From Moniliella sp. 'wahieum' (lineage: Eukaryota; Basidiomycota; Moniliellomycetes; Moniliellales; Moniliellaceae): a stretch of DNA of 64,000 nucleotides. Made by a program: the position numbers and the translations under genes. The DNA lies in NCBI GenBank assembly GCA_003971905.1, contig RSEE01000029.1, positions 310,001 through 374,000 of the forward strand. The letters are read 5' to 3'. Shown piece by piece: positions 35,746 through 50,087 of this stretch (its first letter is position 1; every line of letters starts with the position of its first letter). The notes beneath the pieces are model-generated. The model searched no databases. It saw nothing but the letters and a program-made list of their open reading frames with translations, and was not told the DNA's origin.

Positions 35746-36578
35746 CTACATTTCGAGCCTGACTGCACCAAATGGAGAAGTATTGCTTACCGTAGCTAAC
35801 GCAAGAACGCGAACCGCGGCGCACAAATCGCGAATCAATGCAGCGTTGCAAACGGCAGATGTGGCAGGTTCCAGGAAAGTGGCCCTACACTTGGGACGCA
35901 GGGGGAGGGGGTTGCCAAGGAGTTTCTCAATCTCCGATTTGAGCGAGCTCGGCTGCGGGTAGGCGCATACCGGACCACATTGCCCTCCCGATCCACCAAG
36001 AACTTGGTAAAGTTCCATGCGATCGACTCGCCCAGCGCACCATGGCCATGCTCCTTAAGATACTTGAACACCTCGTTCGTACCCGGTCCGTTCACGTCGC
36101 TGTGTTACGCGGCAACACCCGCAATTGAAGAGATCTTGTTAGTATCCATGTTGCACCAAACAACGGCGCTAGCCTACGTTGCTTACCTTTTTTGACCATG
36201 GGGAACTGGACACCATAGTGAGCTGGCAAAAGGTCTGTGTGTCCTCATCGTTCTCCGGTTCTGGGAACGGAATTGGTTGCTGGGGTACCCAATCACTTCC
36301 AGCCAGAAGCATGGTAGGCGTCATACAGTTCTTGCAACTCCTTGAGCTGAGGCGTCAGACCGCACCTGTTCGTGCAGCAATCGATTAGCACCTCTCACGT
36401 CGGCTGTTGAGCGCCGGGGTACAGACAATCCGGCGGTGGAGGGAGCAAAAGGGAGAGAGGTATGATGGAAGACGGACGTACTTGGTAGCCGAGTTGAAAA
36501 TGAGAAGCACCTTGCCCCCAAGGTGCTGTAGTCCAGCACCGAGTTCTTCCAGGGCGACTTGAGAGTGTAGAGAGACAT
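35746..36578 (-). CDS. GPX: glutathione-peroxidase-like thiol peroxidase (Gpx/Hyr1/Orp1)
   Basis: It reduces hydrogen and lipid peroxides; in fungi this family usually uses thioredoxin and can act as a peroxide sensor. The ATG at 36578-36576 begins MSLYTLKS. Exon 1 ends in KVLLIFNSATK. A 116-nt intron (36366-36481) splits the Lys codon immediately before the peroxidatic cysteine, and exon 2 starts CGLTPQLKELQELYDAY. FCQL carries the likely resolving Cys. An 87-nt intron (36100-36186) precedes DVNGPGTNEVFKYLKEHGHG, then SIAWNFTKFLVDREGNVV and LKSEIEKLL. The 3' splice junction needs one more A in the six-base homopolymer 36188-36193. Frame changes also occur near 36290, 36240 and 35960. The family normally stops soon after EIEKLL, so the true end is probably nearer 35900 than 35746. 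Confidence 0.85.
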
Positions 36579-36707
36579 GAGATGAGCTTCGTTTGCGTTG
36601 CTGCGGTGGAAGCAAGGGAGGGGGTGGGGGGAAAGAAGGCGGTGGGGCCGGGCGTGCACGGACCGGTCACATCCAGGCTGAGGTGGCCCATGCGTCGGCC
36701 TGATTTG

Positions 36708-36735
36708 GAGCTTGAAGCTTGATAGCTTGATCAAT
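36708..36735. repeat. AGCTTGA tandem repeat
   Basis: GAGCTTGAAGCTTGATAGC followed by TTGATCAATG: degenerate AAGCTTG units end in a TTGATCAA palindrome. Confidence 0.65.
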
Positions 36736-36930
36736 GTCATCGGACCGGTCGGCATCACGAGCGCATCACGTAACCTGGACGCTATCGCCGCCGGTCTGAC
36801 ATTTCAACTTGCAACCTATGTTGGCAGCTCCTGCCTTCACTTCTTGGGCAAAACGATCTCTGCACACACCCCACACCTATTGCAAAAAGGCTCGCAACGA
36901 TTGAATGGAGACATGCCATAGTAAAACGCT

Positions 36931-36980
36931 CGTCAACGTCATCAACGTCATCAACGTCATCAACGTCATCAACGCATCAA
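36931..36980. repeat. 9-bp tandem repeat ATCAACGTC
   Basis: About five direct copies of CGTCATCAA/ATCAACGTC occur with no spacers. It is a simple minisatellite, not a CRISPR-type array. Confidence 0.8.
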
Positions 36981-37015
36981 TGTCGACGGATGGCACCCCC
37001 CAATGCGGCCATCTG

Positions 37016-37056
37016 GGTTACCGGTTACCGGTTACCGGTTAGCAGTTACCGGTTAC
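37016..37056. repeat. GGTTACC tandem repeat
   Basis: Three perfect 7-base units and two diverged ones overlap the palindromes GGTTACC and ACCGGT. It lies 60 bases after the ATCAACGTC array. Confidence 0.8.
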
Positions 37057-37744
37057 TCTATTTCCCTCTTCCGAAGCGACGCATTGATGCTTTACAGAGA
37101 GAGCTTATAATAAGGCTACGTGGCCACATGCGGCATGCGATGAGATGATAGCTAGCCAAGCCACCTGCACGCGCGCTCAGTCTTCTCTCTGTCTCGCTCT
37201 CTCGCATGCCTTCTCCCTTTTCTCCCAACCACCTCTCCCGTCCCTCTCTCCTTCGCTCTGGATACTTGAATCAATATACTCGCTGATTAGCGCTTAGATC
37301 TTAGCTGATTCGGCTTTCGATAGAGGCTAGGTGTCTTAATGATCGTGTCCTGCTGCGTCGCTCCATTCGCACTTAGTAGGACATGAAATAAGACGCTGCA
37401 CCTGTGGCCTATTAACGTTTAACCAGAGAACCCAATGTTGATAGACAGGATGATTTTAGGGTGGGCTCGGGCATCTCCTACCGGTTTAGCTATGGATGTG
37501 CACAGCCTCTCTCCGACTCCAGACAAAAGGCAAGGAGGCAAAACACCCATCTCGAAGGGGTGGGGGGGAGGAGAAAACGTGCACCATGAGATGCATGATA
37601 GTGGAATCGAGCAGAGAGGGCATAGCCTGTGCGAGCAGAACACTGCCGCCCCACTAAACAAGCCTCACATGTCACAAGCGCCTCTCGCCGGCGCGTGACT
37701 ATAGTGACTGACCAATGTAGGGTCAATTGACCTCAAGCCTCGGC

Positions 37745-37776
37745 CCAAGCTTCAAGCTTCACACGAGGCTTGAAGG
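37745..37776. repeat. AAGCTTC repeat with inverted partner
   Basis: CAAGCTTCAAGCTTC is followed 6 bases later by GAGGCTTGAAGG, so direct and inverted copies of the same unit face each other. Confidence 0.65.
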
Positions 37777-38881
37777 TGTTACCAGTAGCTTAAGGCCCTG
37801 AGAGAGTCCTGACGGTGAGGCCCCGCGGCAGAGAGAGAGGAACCACTAGCTCCATGCTCACAAATGGTGTGCGGGTGCCAGTGAGGGACGGCAACCGTAA
37901 GCGCGTATAAGCCCACCCTAGACCCGACGGTGCCCACGTATATATATGCGATCGACGTTTTGACTTGAAAAAAACCGGGTTGTACGTTGAACCAGACACG
38001 ATGCGCAAAACCCTTGCACAATTCATAAAATAACGTTAACGATGCGCGACCACTCTCTTGCGCGCGAGATCGACGCATGAAGGTACCGTAGCGCATAGGC
38101 ACCGTCGGTTGCAATCCGTTGCTCTTCTTCCTCTACGTATCTAACAGCGACCAGCGCCAGGAACGCGTGACGCCACCGCAACGTATGTCCCAATCCTGTG
38201 TTAGCGCATGTTAGCGCTAAGGCTTAGCTTGGCGCATCGGGTAATACGCCGGTCAACAGTGAAATGTAGGATGCGCTGCCAGCGTGCGTGTGGGTATTAT
38301 ATGGATGTCTCCTTTTCTCACGCCCAATTTGAATTGAGCGCACACAAGTAGTAGACGATATAGCATGTGCAGCTTTGACATCGCGCGTTGGGGGGTTGCA
38401 GAAGGTTGCGGGTCCGCCGCAACGACTCATGTCACAGAGTAGATGGAAATAGGTTGTAGGGCTGTCAAAAAGGTTCAGAGAGAAGAGGGAGCTTTTTGCT
38501 TTCTCTTCGGCCAAAGGCAACGGGCAGGCCAGTATCTTTTTTCTTTTCTCATCAGGGTCTCGCCAGGTTGCACGCTCCACACGCTATATATGTAAGCAAA
38601 CCTGGGCAAGAGGCGCACGCTGTTGAAGAGTTGGTGACGCATGCCGATAGTTCTCGGGGGAAGGGTGGCGAGAGTATGTGGAGGGCTGTCGAGCTAGTGT
38701 ACAGTGTGCGTGTGGTGGGCTCTCGGATACGGCTCCTTAAGCCTGCTGGGAGATATATAGGGGGGGTTCCTGATGTGTGGTGTGTGCATGGTGGGAGATA
38801 AGCGCGGCAGGGGTTTACTAGTTACTCGTTACTATGCGTCGTCGCTCATTCTCCGACGACCGTTCCGCAGATTGCAAAGCC

Positions 38882-38930
38882 CGGATCGATCATCGATCAT
38901 CGATTGCCCTGATCGCCCTGATCCGCCTCG
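38882..38930. repeat. CGATCAT/CCTGATCG tandem words
   Basis: GATCGATCATCGATCATCG is followed by two CCTGATCG-like units. It belongs to the same GATC word family as 21776-21843. Confidence 0.6.
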
Positions 38931-39338
38931 GCTCTTCTGGCAGCTAATACAGACCCACGCGATCGGTCATCGACCAATCAATACCCGCACTGCCCTGTCC
39001 GCCGGCCATGCTCACACTCCCGCACGCAATCATCGAACCATCCTTTGGGAGATCGAGCGATATCTATATAAGCGCTAAGCACAGGCAAGGGTGGATGGTA
39101 CGTCGCACGGCTCGCTGTCCTTCCCTCGGTGCTACTCTGTCCCATCCACCATCCCCGTGCCCTCTAACGTCCAACCCAGCTCCGCTCCCCTCCGCTCCCC
39201 CCCGCCATCCCCTCCCCCTCTTTGATCACCGGTGTCCCAGTAGCCCCTTGGTCGCTCGCAGTGGCGCCCGCCTATCGACGCCACAGCCTATCTCCCCGTA
39301 TCAACGTCATTGGTGGCAACATTCGGCGTCCTCCCCAA

Positions 39339-39375
39339 GTGACTAGTGACCTAGTGACCTAGTGACCTAGTGACC
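39339..39375. repeat. 8-bp tandem repeat CTAGTGAC
   Basis: Four direct copies of GTGACCTA (one variant, GTGACTA) lie about 160 bases upstream of the nucleoside hydrolase ATG. Confidence 0.8.
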
Positions 39376-39537
39376 CCATATCAGTATCAACCCTTTCTCC
39401 CTCTCGTCCCTCTCTCGCTCGCGCCAATACCGCATACACTCCTCTCCCCTTCCTTACAAAGTCTCCGCCTCTGAAATCTCATCTCACCACCCGCCCCAGA
39501 CGAGGATACCTCCTCCCTCTGAACACCTTCTCCCAGC

Positions 39538-41561
39538 ATGACCCTACAATCCTCCAAAACATCGCCCCCCTTGCCCGGCTCGCCCAAGGCACACGTCGGT
39601 GCCCTCTTTCGCCGCTTCAGCACCCGTCTGGGACTCTCTTCCGACCCCACAGACCAGCCGCAGCACCCTGACGTCTCTCCCGATCCTCTCGATCCTTCAC
39701 CTTCCACCACCATCCCTCCCACCGCAAACAACACCAGCAACACCAAGTATCTGCGACGCAGTCAGCCTCCGCCCCCGCTCCGTCCTCTCGGAGACGACGG
39801 GGGGGCGGCTGGGATGCCCGTGATGGCCAAGTTAGAAGGATGGTCTCGCGTAAAGTACAATGCAATTGCCAACCCCGCCCTGGTCAAAGACATTTGGGTG
39901 GACTGTGATCCTGGGCATGACGATGCGTTGGCGCTCATTATGGCCACGCATCACCCGGGCTTGCGTCTCGTGGGTTCAGCACTGTATCTGGCAATGCGCC
40001 TGGTCGGGCTACCTACTTAAACGCCGCTCGGATCCTGGTCGCCATTGGTGCGGACAACGCGGTGCGGAAGCGGTCTGAAGCTGCTCGGAATGCAGTGGCA
40101 GACCATGCGGAAAACGATGGGGAGAACAATGGGGAAACGATGGAGAGGAGGCGGAGCACTCGTCCAAGACAAATGGCAACGTTGATCGTATTGCCCTCTA
40201 TCCTCTCCTGCTCCGTGGCGCAGATGCCCCCTTGATTCAGCCTACTCGGCATGCAGCCTCGATGCATGGCCGTGATGGCCTGAAAGGCGTGACCAGTCTT
40301 CCTCCGCTCGACTCGCCGGTTCTATCAGAGCGGCTCTGGGCATCGTACGACCGGTCCAACATCGAACGCTTAGTCGAGCATCCCAAGCAGGGCCAATCCA
40401 AACGCAATGAACGGTTGCACCAGACTTGGATGTCCCAGCTGCCTCGCCAGCTTTGGTGGTGGCCGCTTTAGCTGAAGAGTTGCTTCGCCGGCGTCAGAAT
40501 GGCAGTCCTCCTCTCCACATTTGTGTGACGGGACCGTGTACCAACATTGCCCTGCTGATCAAGTTGCATCCCGACCTGGTCGCACCGGACACGGTCGCGG
40601 CCATTGTTGTTATGGCTGGGGCGACCGAGGAGGCCAAGGAAGGCGAAACGGCGGTGTACGAGTTCAATGCCGCCAGCGACCCCGAAGCCTTGGCGATTCT
40701 GTTTTACCACCCTGTCAAAGTTGTCATGGTCGGATCCAAAGTGGCCAAGCAAGGTATGTCTCTCTTGTTTTGATCTTCATATTCCTGCAGAGGAAACAAG
40801 AAGAGTGCCATATGCTGACACGCTTTTGATGCCATTTCACAGCCATCTTTACCTCTGAGGTGAATGACCGTCTGCTTCAACTCGTACCAGCGCCGTGGGC
40901 ACTACAGAAACCTGCCAACGTTGAAACCGAGGCGTCTACAGACCCTGCGACAACTTTCCCACCCAAAGGACTCGAAGGTCCAAGCGACGTGCGCAAGATC
41001 GTCTCATCTGCAATGACTTTCTGGCCTCGGGTTATGCCACAAGCATGGCTTCAGGTACGGCCCCCCTGTGCACGACCTGTTGACTGTCGCGTATGTGGCA
41101 GACGAAAAGTTGTTCTTTACGTACGGTGCCCCTCCTTCCTCCACAAGGCACAATTCCTCCCACACCGAGAGCAACAGCGAAGAGAAGCATGCCGTACTGG
41201 CTGAAAGTCAGTCTGACACAGACCACACCTCGTCCAAGCCGAAGTCCCCCCCGATTTGGACCAGGCCAAGGAGGTGGAAGAGGCGGAGCAAGCAGGAGCG
41301 CCCGGTCCTCCTGCCAATCCGCTCCTGTCCTATGCCGAGGACGCTCGCATTCACCCTCCGCCTCGTCACCGCGTTGAAGTCGATCTCGGCCTACTGCCTT
41401 CGGCGGGAACGGTTGTGATTATGGATCAGCTGGGCCACAAGTCGCGGGACACGTGGGAACGCGGGGGCAAGAATGTGGAGGTGCTGGAGGAGTTGGACAT
41501 GCCGGGGCTGTGGGATCTGTTTCTCGATGTGATGGACTGTGCGGATCAAAGCCTAACCTAA
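39538..41561 (+). CDS. inosine-uridine preferring nucleoside hydrolase
   Basis: It cleaves ribonucleosides to base and ribose in purine/pyrimidine salvage. The ATG at 39538 opens a Ser/Pro-rich head of about 115 residues, longer than the usual enzyme. The Ca2+-binding signature follows as WVDCDPGHDDALALIM, then STVSGNAPGRATYLNAARIL after a frame change near 39975. The block ADAPLIQPTRHAASMHGRDG carries the substrate-loop pattern; HICVTGPCTNIALLIKLHP and EFNAASDPEALAILFYHPVK follow. An 89-nt intron (40754-40842) joins VAKQ to AIFTSEVNDRL, and PPVHDLLTVAYVADE ends the catalytic core. The tail is interrupted by a charged, Ser-rich insertion and finishes VVIMDQLGHKSRDTWERGGK with stop at 41561. 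Frame changes occur near 40090, 40210, 40430, 41040 and 41290. Substrate preference cannot be read from the sequence. Confidence 0.85.
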
Positions 41562-42626
41562 AGCGTGGGTAAATATGGGTGCAAAACGTGTCTTGTTATC
41601 CGTCCAGTGGGTGGGCGGGTACGCTTGCTGTATGCTATGTCAATGATTCCCTTGATCCCTCAATCTCCGCCTTCATTCCGTTGTCATGTGCACACCCCCT
41701 TCTCTCCCCCTTGTCAGTAACAACCCCTTATCCCGACAGCTCCCTTCACCCCCTGTTGCACCTTTCACCGACATATACCCCACCCCGCCGTGGGCGCCGT
41801 TTTCATTTCCTCCTGTTTTTGCCGCTACTCTCTGCTTTCATATCCTACACCCTCCCTTTTCTTATCAGAATTAGTCCGACCTCGAGAGTCTGGTTTGGTT
41901 TCGTGTCCTGACTGGTCTCTCTCTGTTACCTCCAGCCCGGCAATATACCTCTTCGTACCTCACATGACGATGTTGGCGATGTGTGTAGAGTGTGAACGGA
42001 GGGCAATGGGATAGCCGGCAGGAGTTCATGTTCAGTACAGAAAAAGCATGTGGACAAAGGCAGACATACAACGTAGGATAGGTTGCTCGGAGCATCCACC
42101 AGAATGTCCGGCCTTTGCAAACCCATCAGTCAACCATGGCCCATTATGCGTTACACCGTTGTTGGGCGCTCCAGCACCGCCGGAGCTTTTCTTCGAGCCC
42201 ACGCTTGAGGGCAGCAAGCAGGTCTTTCACTCCTGGTAAGAGGCAGAGGTAGCGATGGCCAATACCAAGGTGCACGCGCTCTTCGTCCGACACATCCACC
42301 CCGGGTCATCTTGCCCATCAGCGACTCCACTCGCCGTTTACCCAGTGGCGTCCGCCTCGTTGCAATTTGCAGCCGACGCATTGGATTGGCGCTTGGATCG
42401 TGGCGCCAACAATGTGCAACTTTGACTTTGAATTTGAACATGAGCTGGCACCCTGGCCTATCCTGGCCCGTTTCCGCCGGCGGAATTGCAGAGTTCGTTT
42501 GGCGCCAGGCAACCACAGCCCACCGGTCCAGTTGATTGCTGTCTCCGTCTCCACATCGGGTGCTCTCCCCCTTTTGGTGTCGCCGGCCACCCCCTTGTTG
42601 CCTTTCCTTGCCTTGCTTTGCCCGCC
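41562..42626. other. intergenic region between tandem genes
   Basis: The first 350 bases are pyrimidine-rich (probable 3' untranslated DNA). The segment before 42627 would hold the V-ATPase subunit E promoter. Nothing else is supported. Confidence 0.45.
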
Positions 42627-43310
42627 ATGAGTGCACGCCCCCTAAACGACGACGAGGTGCTGAGCGAGATGAAGAAGATGGTCAGCTTCATCAAGCAGGA
42701 GGCGGTGGAAAAGGCGCGCGAGATCCAAGTCCGCGCCGACGAGGACTTTGCCATCGAAAAGGGCAAACTCGTTCGCGGCGAGTCGGTATCGCTCGATGCA
42801 ACGTACGACAAGAAGGCCAAAGCTGCTCTTACCTCTACCCGCATTGCCCAGTCCACCGCAACCAACGCTGCTCGCCTCAAGTTGCTCCAGGCCCGCGAGG
42901 AGCACCTCCAATCTCTCTTTGATGCCGCCCGCGCCAAGCTCGCCTCGACCACGTCCGACCCTTCGGCCTACGCAAAGCTGCTTGTGCAGCTTTCGCTCCA
43001 GGGACTGCTCCAGCTCACCGAACCCAAGGTGACGTTGGTGGTGCGTGCGCAGGACGTGAGTGTGTTGGAAGGCCTGCTGGACGAGGTGGCAAGCAAGTAC
43101 AAGGACGCATATGGCAAGCCCGTCTCTCTCTCTGTCGCCGAGGGCTTGCCTAAAGATTCCTCGGGCGGAGTCAAACTCGTCTCGCACGAGGACAAGATTA
43201 CAATTGACAATACGCTGGAAGAGCGGCTGCGACTGATTGAGGAGTTGATGCTGCCCATCATCCGTACCGACCTGTTTGGGCCGAACCCCAACCGCCACTT
43301 CTTCAACTAA
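42627..43310 (+). CDS. VMA4: V-type proton ATPase subunit E
   Basis: This is a peripheral-stalk subunit of the vacuolar H+-ATPase that links the V1 head to the membrane sector. The single intact 227-residue frame matches the family's usual length. It starts MSARPLNDDEVLSEMKKMVS and has the long N-terminal helix (FIKQEAVEKAREIQVRADED) that pairs with subunit G. The C-terminal globular domain includes LLVQLSLQGLLQLTEPKVTL and ends LIEELMLPIIRTDLFGPNPN RHFFN. The ATG at 42627 fits the conserved N-terminus exactly. It is one of the few genes here with no frame break and no intron, and it is a good reference for the organism's codon use. Confidence 0.95.
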   Translation: MSARPLNDDEVLSEMKKMVSFIKQEAVEKAREIQVRADEDFAIEKGKLVRGESVSLDATYDKKAKAALTSTRIAQSTATNAARLKLLQAREEHLQSLFDAARAKLASTTSDPSAYAKLLVQLSLQGLLQLTEPKVTLVVRAQDVSVLEGLLDEVASKYKDAYGKPVSLSVAEGLPKDSSGGVKLVSHEDKITIDNTLEERLRLIEELMLPIIRTDLFGPNPNRHFFN

Positions 43311-43779
43311 GTATCTTCATCTCATCTCGCCCCCCTAGGTGTACCGTGGGTGTGGTAGGAACTGGTACTGGCTAGCTTGGATGCCTATGTCGTGGGTCGA
43401 TGCCCCGGACCCTACACGACGTCTCACTCCCTTTTATTTTTCTCCTTCCCTTTCTCCTGCACTGCATTCCCTGCCTACTCTTATTGATCAGGATGTTGGG
43501 TATGTCAAGGTTTCCTCTGCCTGTAGCAATAGGAGGAGTGCTCCTGCGTAGATGAACATGTTCTCCTTCTCTGATGGCTCCGTCTTGCATTGGGTGAGCG
43601 AAGGGAGCAGGTCACAAGGGACGGCTGTATCGACGATGACATAGATTTAAGCAAGATGTGATGGGCGACATGCAGACGAGGTAGAGAGCTCCGCATAGCT
43701 AAAGCCTTGGTTCCAAGCAGTCACAAGCATGCCCCGACGTACTGGGTCTCAGCCGCATTGCCAATCCTCTAGTCATCCA
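43311..43779. other. intergenic region between convergent genes
   Basis: This is 3' untranslated DNA of the V-ATPase subunit E gene and of the minus-strand ligase gene. Nothing further is seen. Confidence 0.45.
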
Positions 43780-45210
43780 TCATGCGGAGGCAGCAGCAGC
43801 CCAAGCATCGTGCCTCGCAACCAGCTCCGCAATAATCGTCTCTTCAATCTCGCGTACGCCATACTTGCCTCGCCAAGGCAAGAGCGAGGCGGGGAACCCA
43901 AATACAAGCCCGCCCCCCGGTACGCGAGGATGAGGAGAGTAGTCTTCCTCCTGTTGCGGTGCGGGCGGGACATGTGCCTGGGTCGCACGCGGTACCAAGA
44001 CGGGCGAGGAAAGCGGATTGGGCTGGGGCATCCCCGCGCTGGCCGAACGCCAAGCAGCCGAAGCCTCCTGGTCCAACTTGGCATTGGCCTCAATGTCCGC
44101 TGGGCTCATGCGCAGCCACGTGGTGCGGAACGAGGCGGGGACAGAGGCAGAGGGGTCGCGCGGGTGCGGTGGCTGGGACCCAAGCGGGGCAGTTTGCTCA
44201 CTGGCACTCGCAGGCTCCACCAGTACTACCTTGACCTTACGCGAGTGGAGTTCGTTGCCAATGACCACTTGATGACCGTACCTCTGCAGCGCGGCTTCGG
44301 CCTTGGGCACCAAGAGCCCCGGGTCGGTCTCGAGTTTGAACGAGACCACGTACCCGTCCGGCGCCCAGTCTTGCACCATAGGCTTAAGCACCTTGGGTAC
44401 CTGGTCCATCTCAATCACCAGAGATCCCTTGCCCGACTGGATCTTGTGCTCCGACTGGCCAAAGTGAGAGAGGGAAGAGCGGAAGATCAGAATGTGGATT
44501 TGGCCAGGAAGGAGGACAACATACGGTTCGGGTGGAGGGGATGAAAAAATCACTGACAGCGGCGGCGAGGTAGTACATGGCATGCCGCTTCAAGGGCGCC
44601 AGTACACCAGCCAGTTCCCGCAACAAAAACAGGTATTCGGTCACAGTAGTAAAGGGAAGCTGGAGCAACAGCCCCTCGTGGCGGCACGGTGATACGCTTC
44701 GAGCACGGGGCGGAGGTGGAGCGCGTGAGCAGGATCCACCTCGATGCTCGGGAGGCAGGGTCCGAGCCACCGGGTACCGTCAACAGATCAAGGAATGGGT
44801 TGGTGGGTGGGAGTAGTGGCGCGTGTAGGGCTGCAGCGAGTGTTGGCGATGGAGAAAAATGACGCCATAGCCGCGAGCGAGAAAGTACTCGGCCGACGCG
44901 GCGCCACGAGTGCCGGCAGAAAAGTTGTCCAGGAACCGCACCACGTTCTTCTCCAGCGGCACTGTCGTCCCGCCCGAGGTGACGAGCACGATGCGCGGAA
45001 TGGGAGAGGGGGAGGGGCCAGCGCCAGCGCCAGCGCGAGGAGGCGGGCAGCTTGGGCGGCCTGGGCAGCTTTGGCACTCAAGCGGGCGACAAAGTCGCGG
45101 GCGAGGCGGCCGGCGTCAGCAACCGAGGCGGGACGGGCTGGGTGGCAAAGAACTCATCGGCCGAGAAGGATGCCGAGCGGCCGCAGGAGAGGGGAGGAAA
45201 GGGAAGACAT
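43780..45210 (-). CDS. CAB2: phosphopantothenate--cysteine ligase (coenzyme A synthesis)
   Basis: It joins 4'-phosphopantothenate to cysteine, the second step of CoA synthesis. The ATG at 45210 reads [11 protein letters not shown], and after a frame change [14 protein letters not shown] follows. The nucleotide-binding block [20 protein letters not shown] then [19 protein letters not shown] (44990-44880) and AVSDFFIP (about 44560) are diagnostic. [40 protein letters not shown] and [20 protein letters not shown] complete the C-terminal lobe. A low-complexity insertion rich in Ala, Pro and Ser (44220-43920) separates this from the terminal segment [19 protein letters not shown]. Frame changes occur near 45170, 45080, 44990, 44790, 44680 and 44560. 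The insertion is unusual for the family. Confidence 0.85.
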
Positions 45211-45677
45211 TGAGGGCAGCTCCCCGCGCAAGCGAGCGTGGATCGGTTGAGCGCGGGGGTGGACACTGGTTGGGGGGGGCAGCAGCCGGGCCGAGAAGCA
45301 GCACTGTGGGGGCTGAGCCTCGGCCTGAAGCACCACCGAAGCACCCGTAGGGCGTCGCTGTGCAGCGGGCGACGAGGGGTGTGTATTATGTCAGCGCGCC
45401 GCCCCAGCTGCATCGCAAATTCCAGCTGGCATGGCCGTCAGTACTCAGTACTCAGAGTACTCAGTCTGAGTAGTCAGTTCACGCATCGAAGAGCGAGGGG
45501 GACTCAGCGGTGCCTCCTCTTCTTCCGGCTGGACACACAGCCAGGTCCTCCACGCGGCCAACCTACGCACACGTCAATCGCACCTAAGAGCCCATCTGCG
45601 TGGGGGTCGATCAATATATTTCTACAGGCTGGTGTACATGGACGGACAGCCGCCGCAGCGCTGGGGTGGCCGCACGG
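45211..45677. other. intergenic region between tandem minus-strand genes
   Basis: It contains the ligase promoter, the AGTACT island at 45437-45477 and the 3' region of MCM3. Confidence 0.45.
45437..45477. repeat. AGTACTC tandem repeat
   Basis: CAGTACTCAGTACTCAGAG is followed by TACTCAGTCTGAGTAG. Three AGTACT-type palindromes at 7-9-base spacing are followed by an inverted CTCAG/CTGAG pair. Confidence 0.7.
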
Positions 45678-48404
<2,727 letters not shown>

Positions 48405-50087
48405 GGCAGGGCGGTGCGGAGCAGAGGCAGGTGCCGAGGGCGACAGGGGAGCCGTGGGATGGGCCGCGCAGGGGCTGGTGGGGCTGGTACGGGTGGTGGG
48501 GCGCGAGCACAAGGAATGGAGGAGCACAGCACTAACCTCGGCTGCCCAACCAGCCGACCAAGCCGCGCCCGGAGCGATCACCGCTCACCGTGCATCACCG
48601 ATCCAGCTTCGCGTCGCGCTTCCAGCGCACACGGTCAGTCTCCCACGGGGGCAGTGTACGTACGCGCCGCCTCCACCGTCGGAACTCGGGACATCCGAAT
48701 GTTCAATTGTTCTTCTACCCGAGGACGCAACGTGCCATTATGTGGTGCTATTGATGTAAGCCACTGAGCAAACCGCAAGAAGAACCGATCTCTCCGTGCG
48801 CCAAAGCGCGCATCCGACACGTGTGTCGGTATCCTGGGCGACCCTGCTGCTCTGGGCGACCCTGCTGCTGGCGAAACACTTGTACTCAAAAGGCTATCAG
48901 TTCCATGACGTGGACGTGAATACATCCGGCATTTTGCCCTCTGTTTTTTTGCGCTGTCTATATTACGACTATCCCTTTCTGACCTTCACTCATTGGGTTC
49001 CTCTGTTGTGGAATAGCAGTCTACCTCTTCCTCTCTCTCGGCTCATTTATTACAGGCTGAGATCCCTGTCAGGAAGAAACACAATCCACCGTCGGAAGCA
49101 CATAGGCCTACCGACGCCATCCCCGCTGCCGAGACGTTTTGCGCACGAGCGATTGGCAAAATAACCCCAGCGTCACCCCCAGCAGTGCCGCTTCCGGGCG
49201 CACACAGACGGTGAAGACGGCCCCCACTTGGGCCCATGATGGCACTGCCTCGGTCGGGTGTGGGCAGCACTTTCTCTCGCCCGAATCATATGCATGCTCA
49301 CGTTCTCGCGCAAGTTCTCTTCCTCATCTGTGGCACTGCACACACATCATTGAGCACAGTGCGTCTTCGGTACCCATCGACCATCGACCGTCGATCATCA
49401 ATCGTCGCCGAAGCTAACGAGGACTGCTGAGTACACTGAATACTCACTGGAATCCGCGCCAGAGTGGGTGGTGTGGGTGGATGGTGACATGTGATGTTGC
49501 ATGCCTGACGCCGTGGGCAGGATGTGCTGCAGCAGCGTGCAACTACCAGCTCCTGCTGCCCTGTGTTGATCTCACTCCACACACGGGCGCCGTGCGGTGG
49601 GGTGGGCGGGATCGCCGCATGGGCACGGGGGCAGCACTGTGGATGCGTGTTGCAGTCGATCATGGGCAGCCGACAGGCGGCAGTCGCTGCGGCACGATGC
49701 GTGATGCCGTGATGCGTGCTGCCGCGGCTGGACCGGCTGGAAGCTGGGCTCGGCTGGCTGTGCTGCCCTGGACTGCCCTGGCCGGCACACGGGCAGTTGA
49801 TGCAGACGGGAGACGCACCAAGGCACACACCGCCTGCACCCGCCGCCACGAAGACACAGACGCGGTGCCTGCGTGCCCCCCACTGCCGCCGTGCCTGCCA
49901 CGGTGGCCGTGCTGATCAAAGCCACACCGGAATCCCGCGACCCTGGGTGGGTTATGCAGCAGCCCACCTTCAAGCTTCAGCCAACCGCAAACCCACGCGG
50001 AAGCTCCTCGCTTAGGCCTCCGTCCAGGCCCACGCTCCGCCCGCATCCCCTCCCCCCCGCCACCACCCTCTTTTCTCCCCGCCCGCC
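48405..50087. other. divergent intergenic region between MCM3 and FKS1
   Basis: It holds both promoters. A TCGACCATCGACCGTCGATC word cluster occurs near 49375-49400, GATGCGTGATGCC-type words near 49690-49720, and a single TTCAAGCTTCAG near 49967. No gene is supported between them. Confidence 0.45.

Larger units (their letters stand above)
36579..39537. other. 3-kb gene-poor region with short-repeat islands
   Basis: No conserved coding or RNA gene is recognised. It holds several tandem short repeats (36708, 36931, 37016, 37745, 38882, 39339; listed separately). The final 150 bases are pyrimidine-rich and form the leader of the nucleoside hydrolase gene. Confidence 0.5.

Noticed and set aside
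36931-36980. CRISPR-like array
   Set aside because: Units are 9 bp with no spacers, the genome is eukaryotic and no cas genes are present.
38224-38580. 118-codon minus-strand frame in the 36.6-39.5 kb gap
   Set aside because: Starts with ATG but has no domain or supporting context; consistent with chance.
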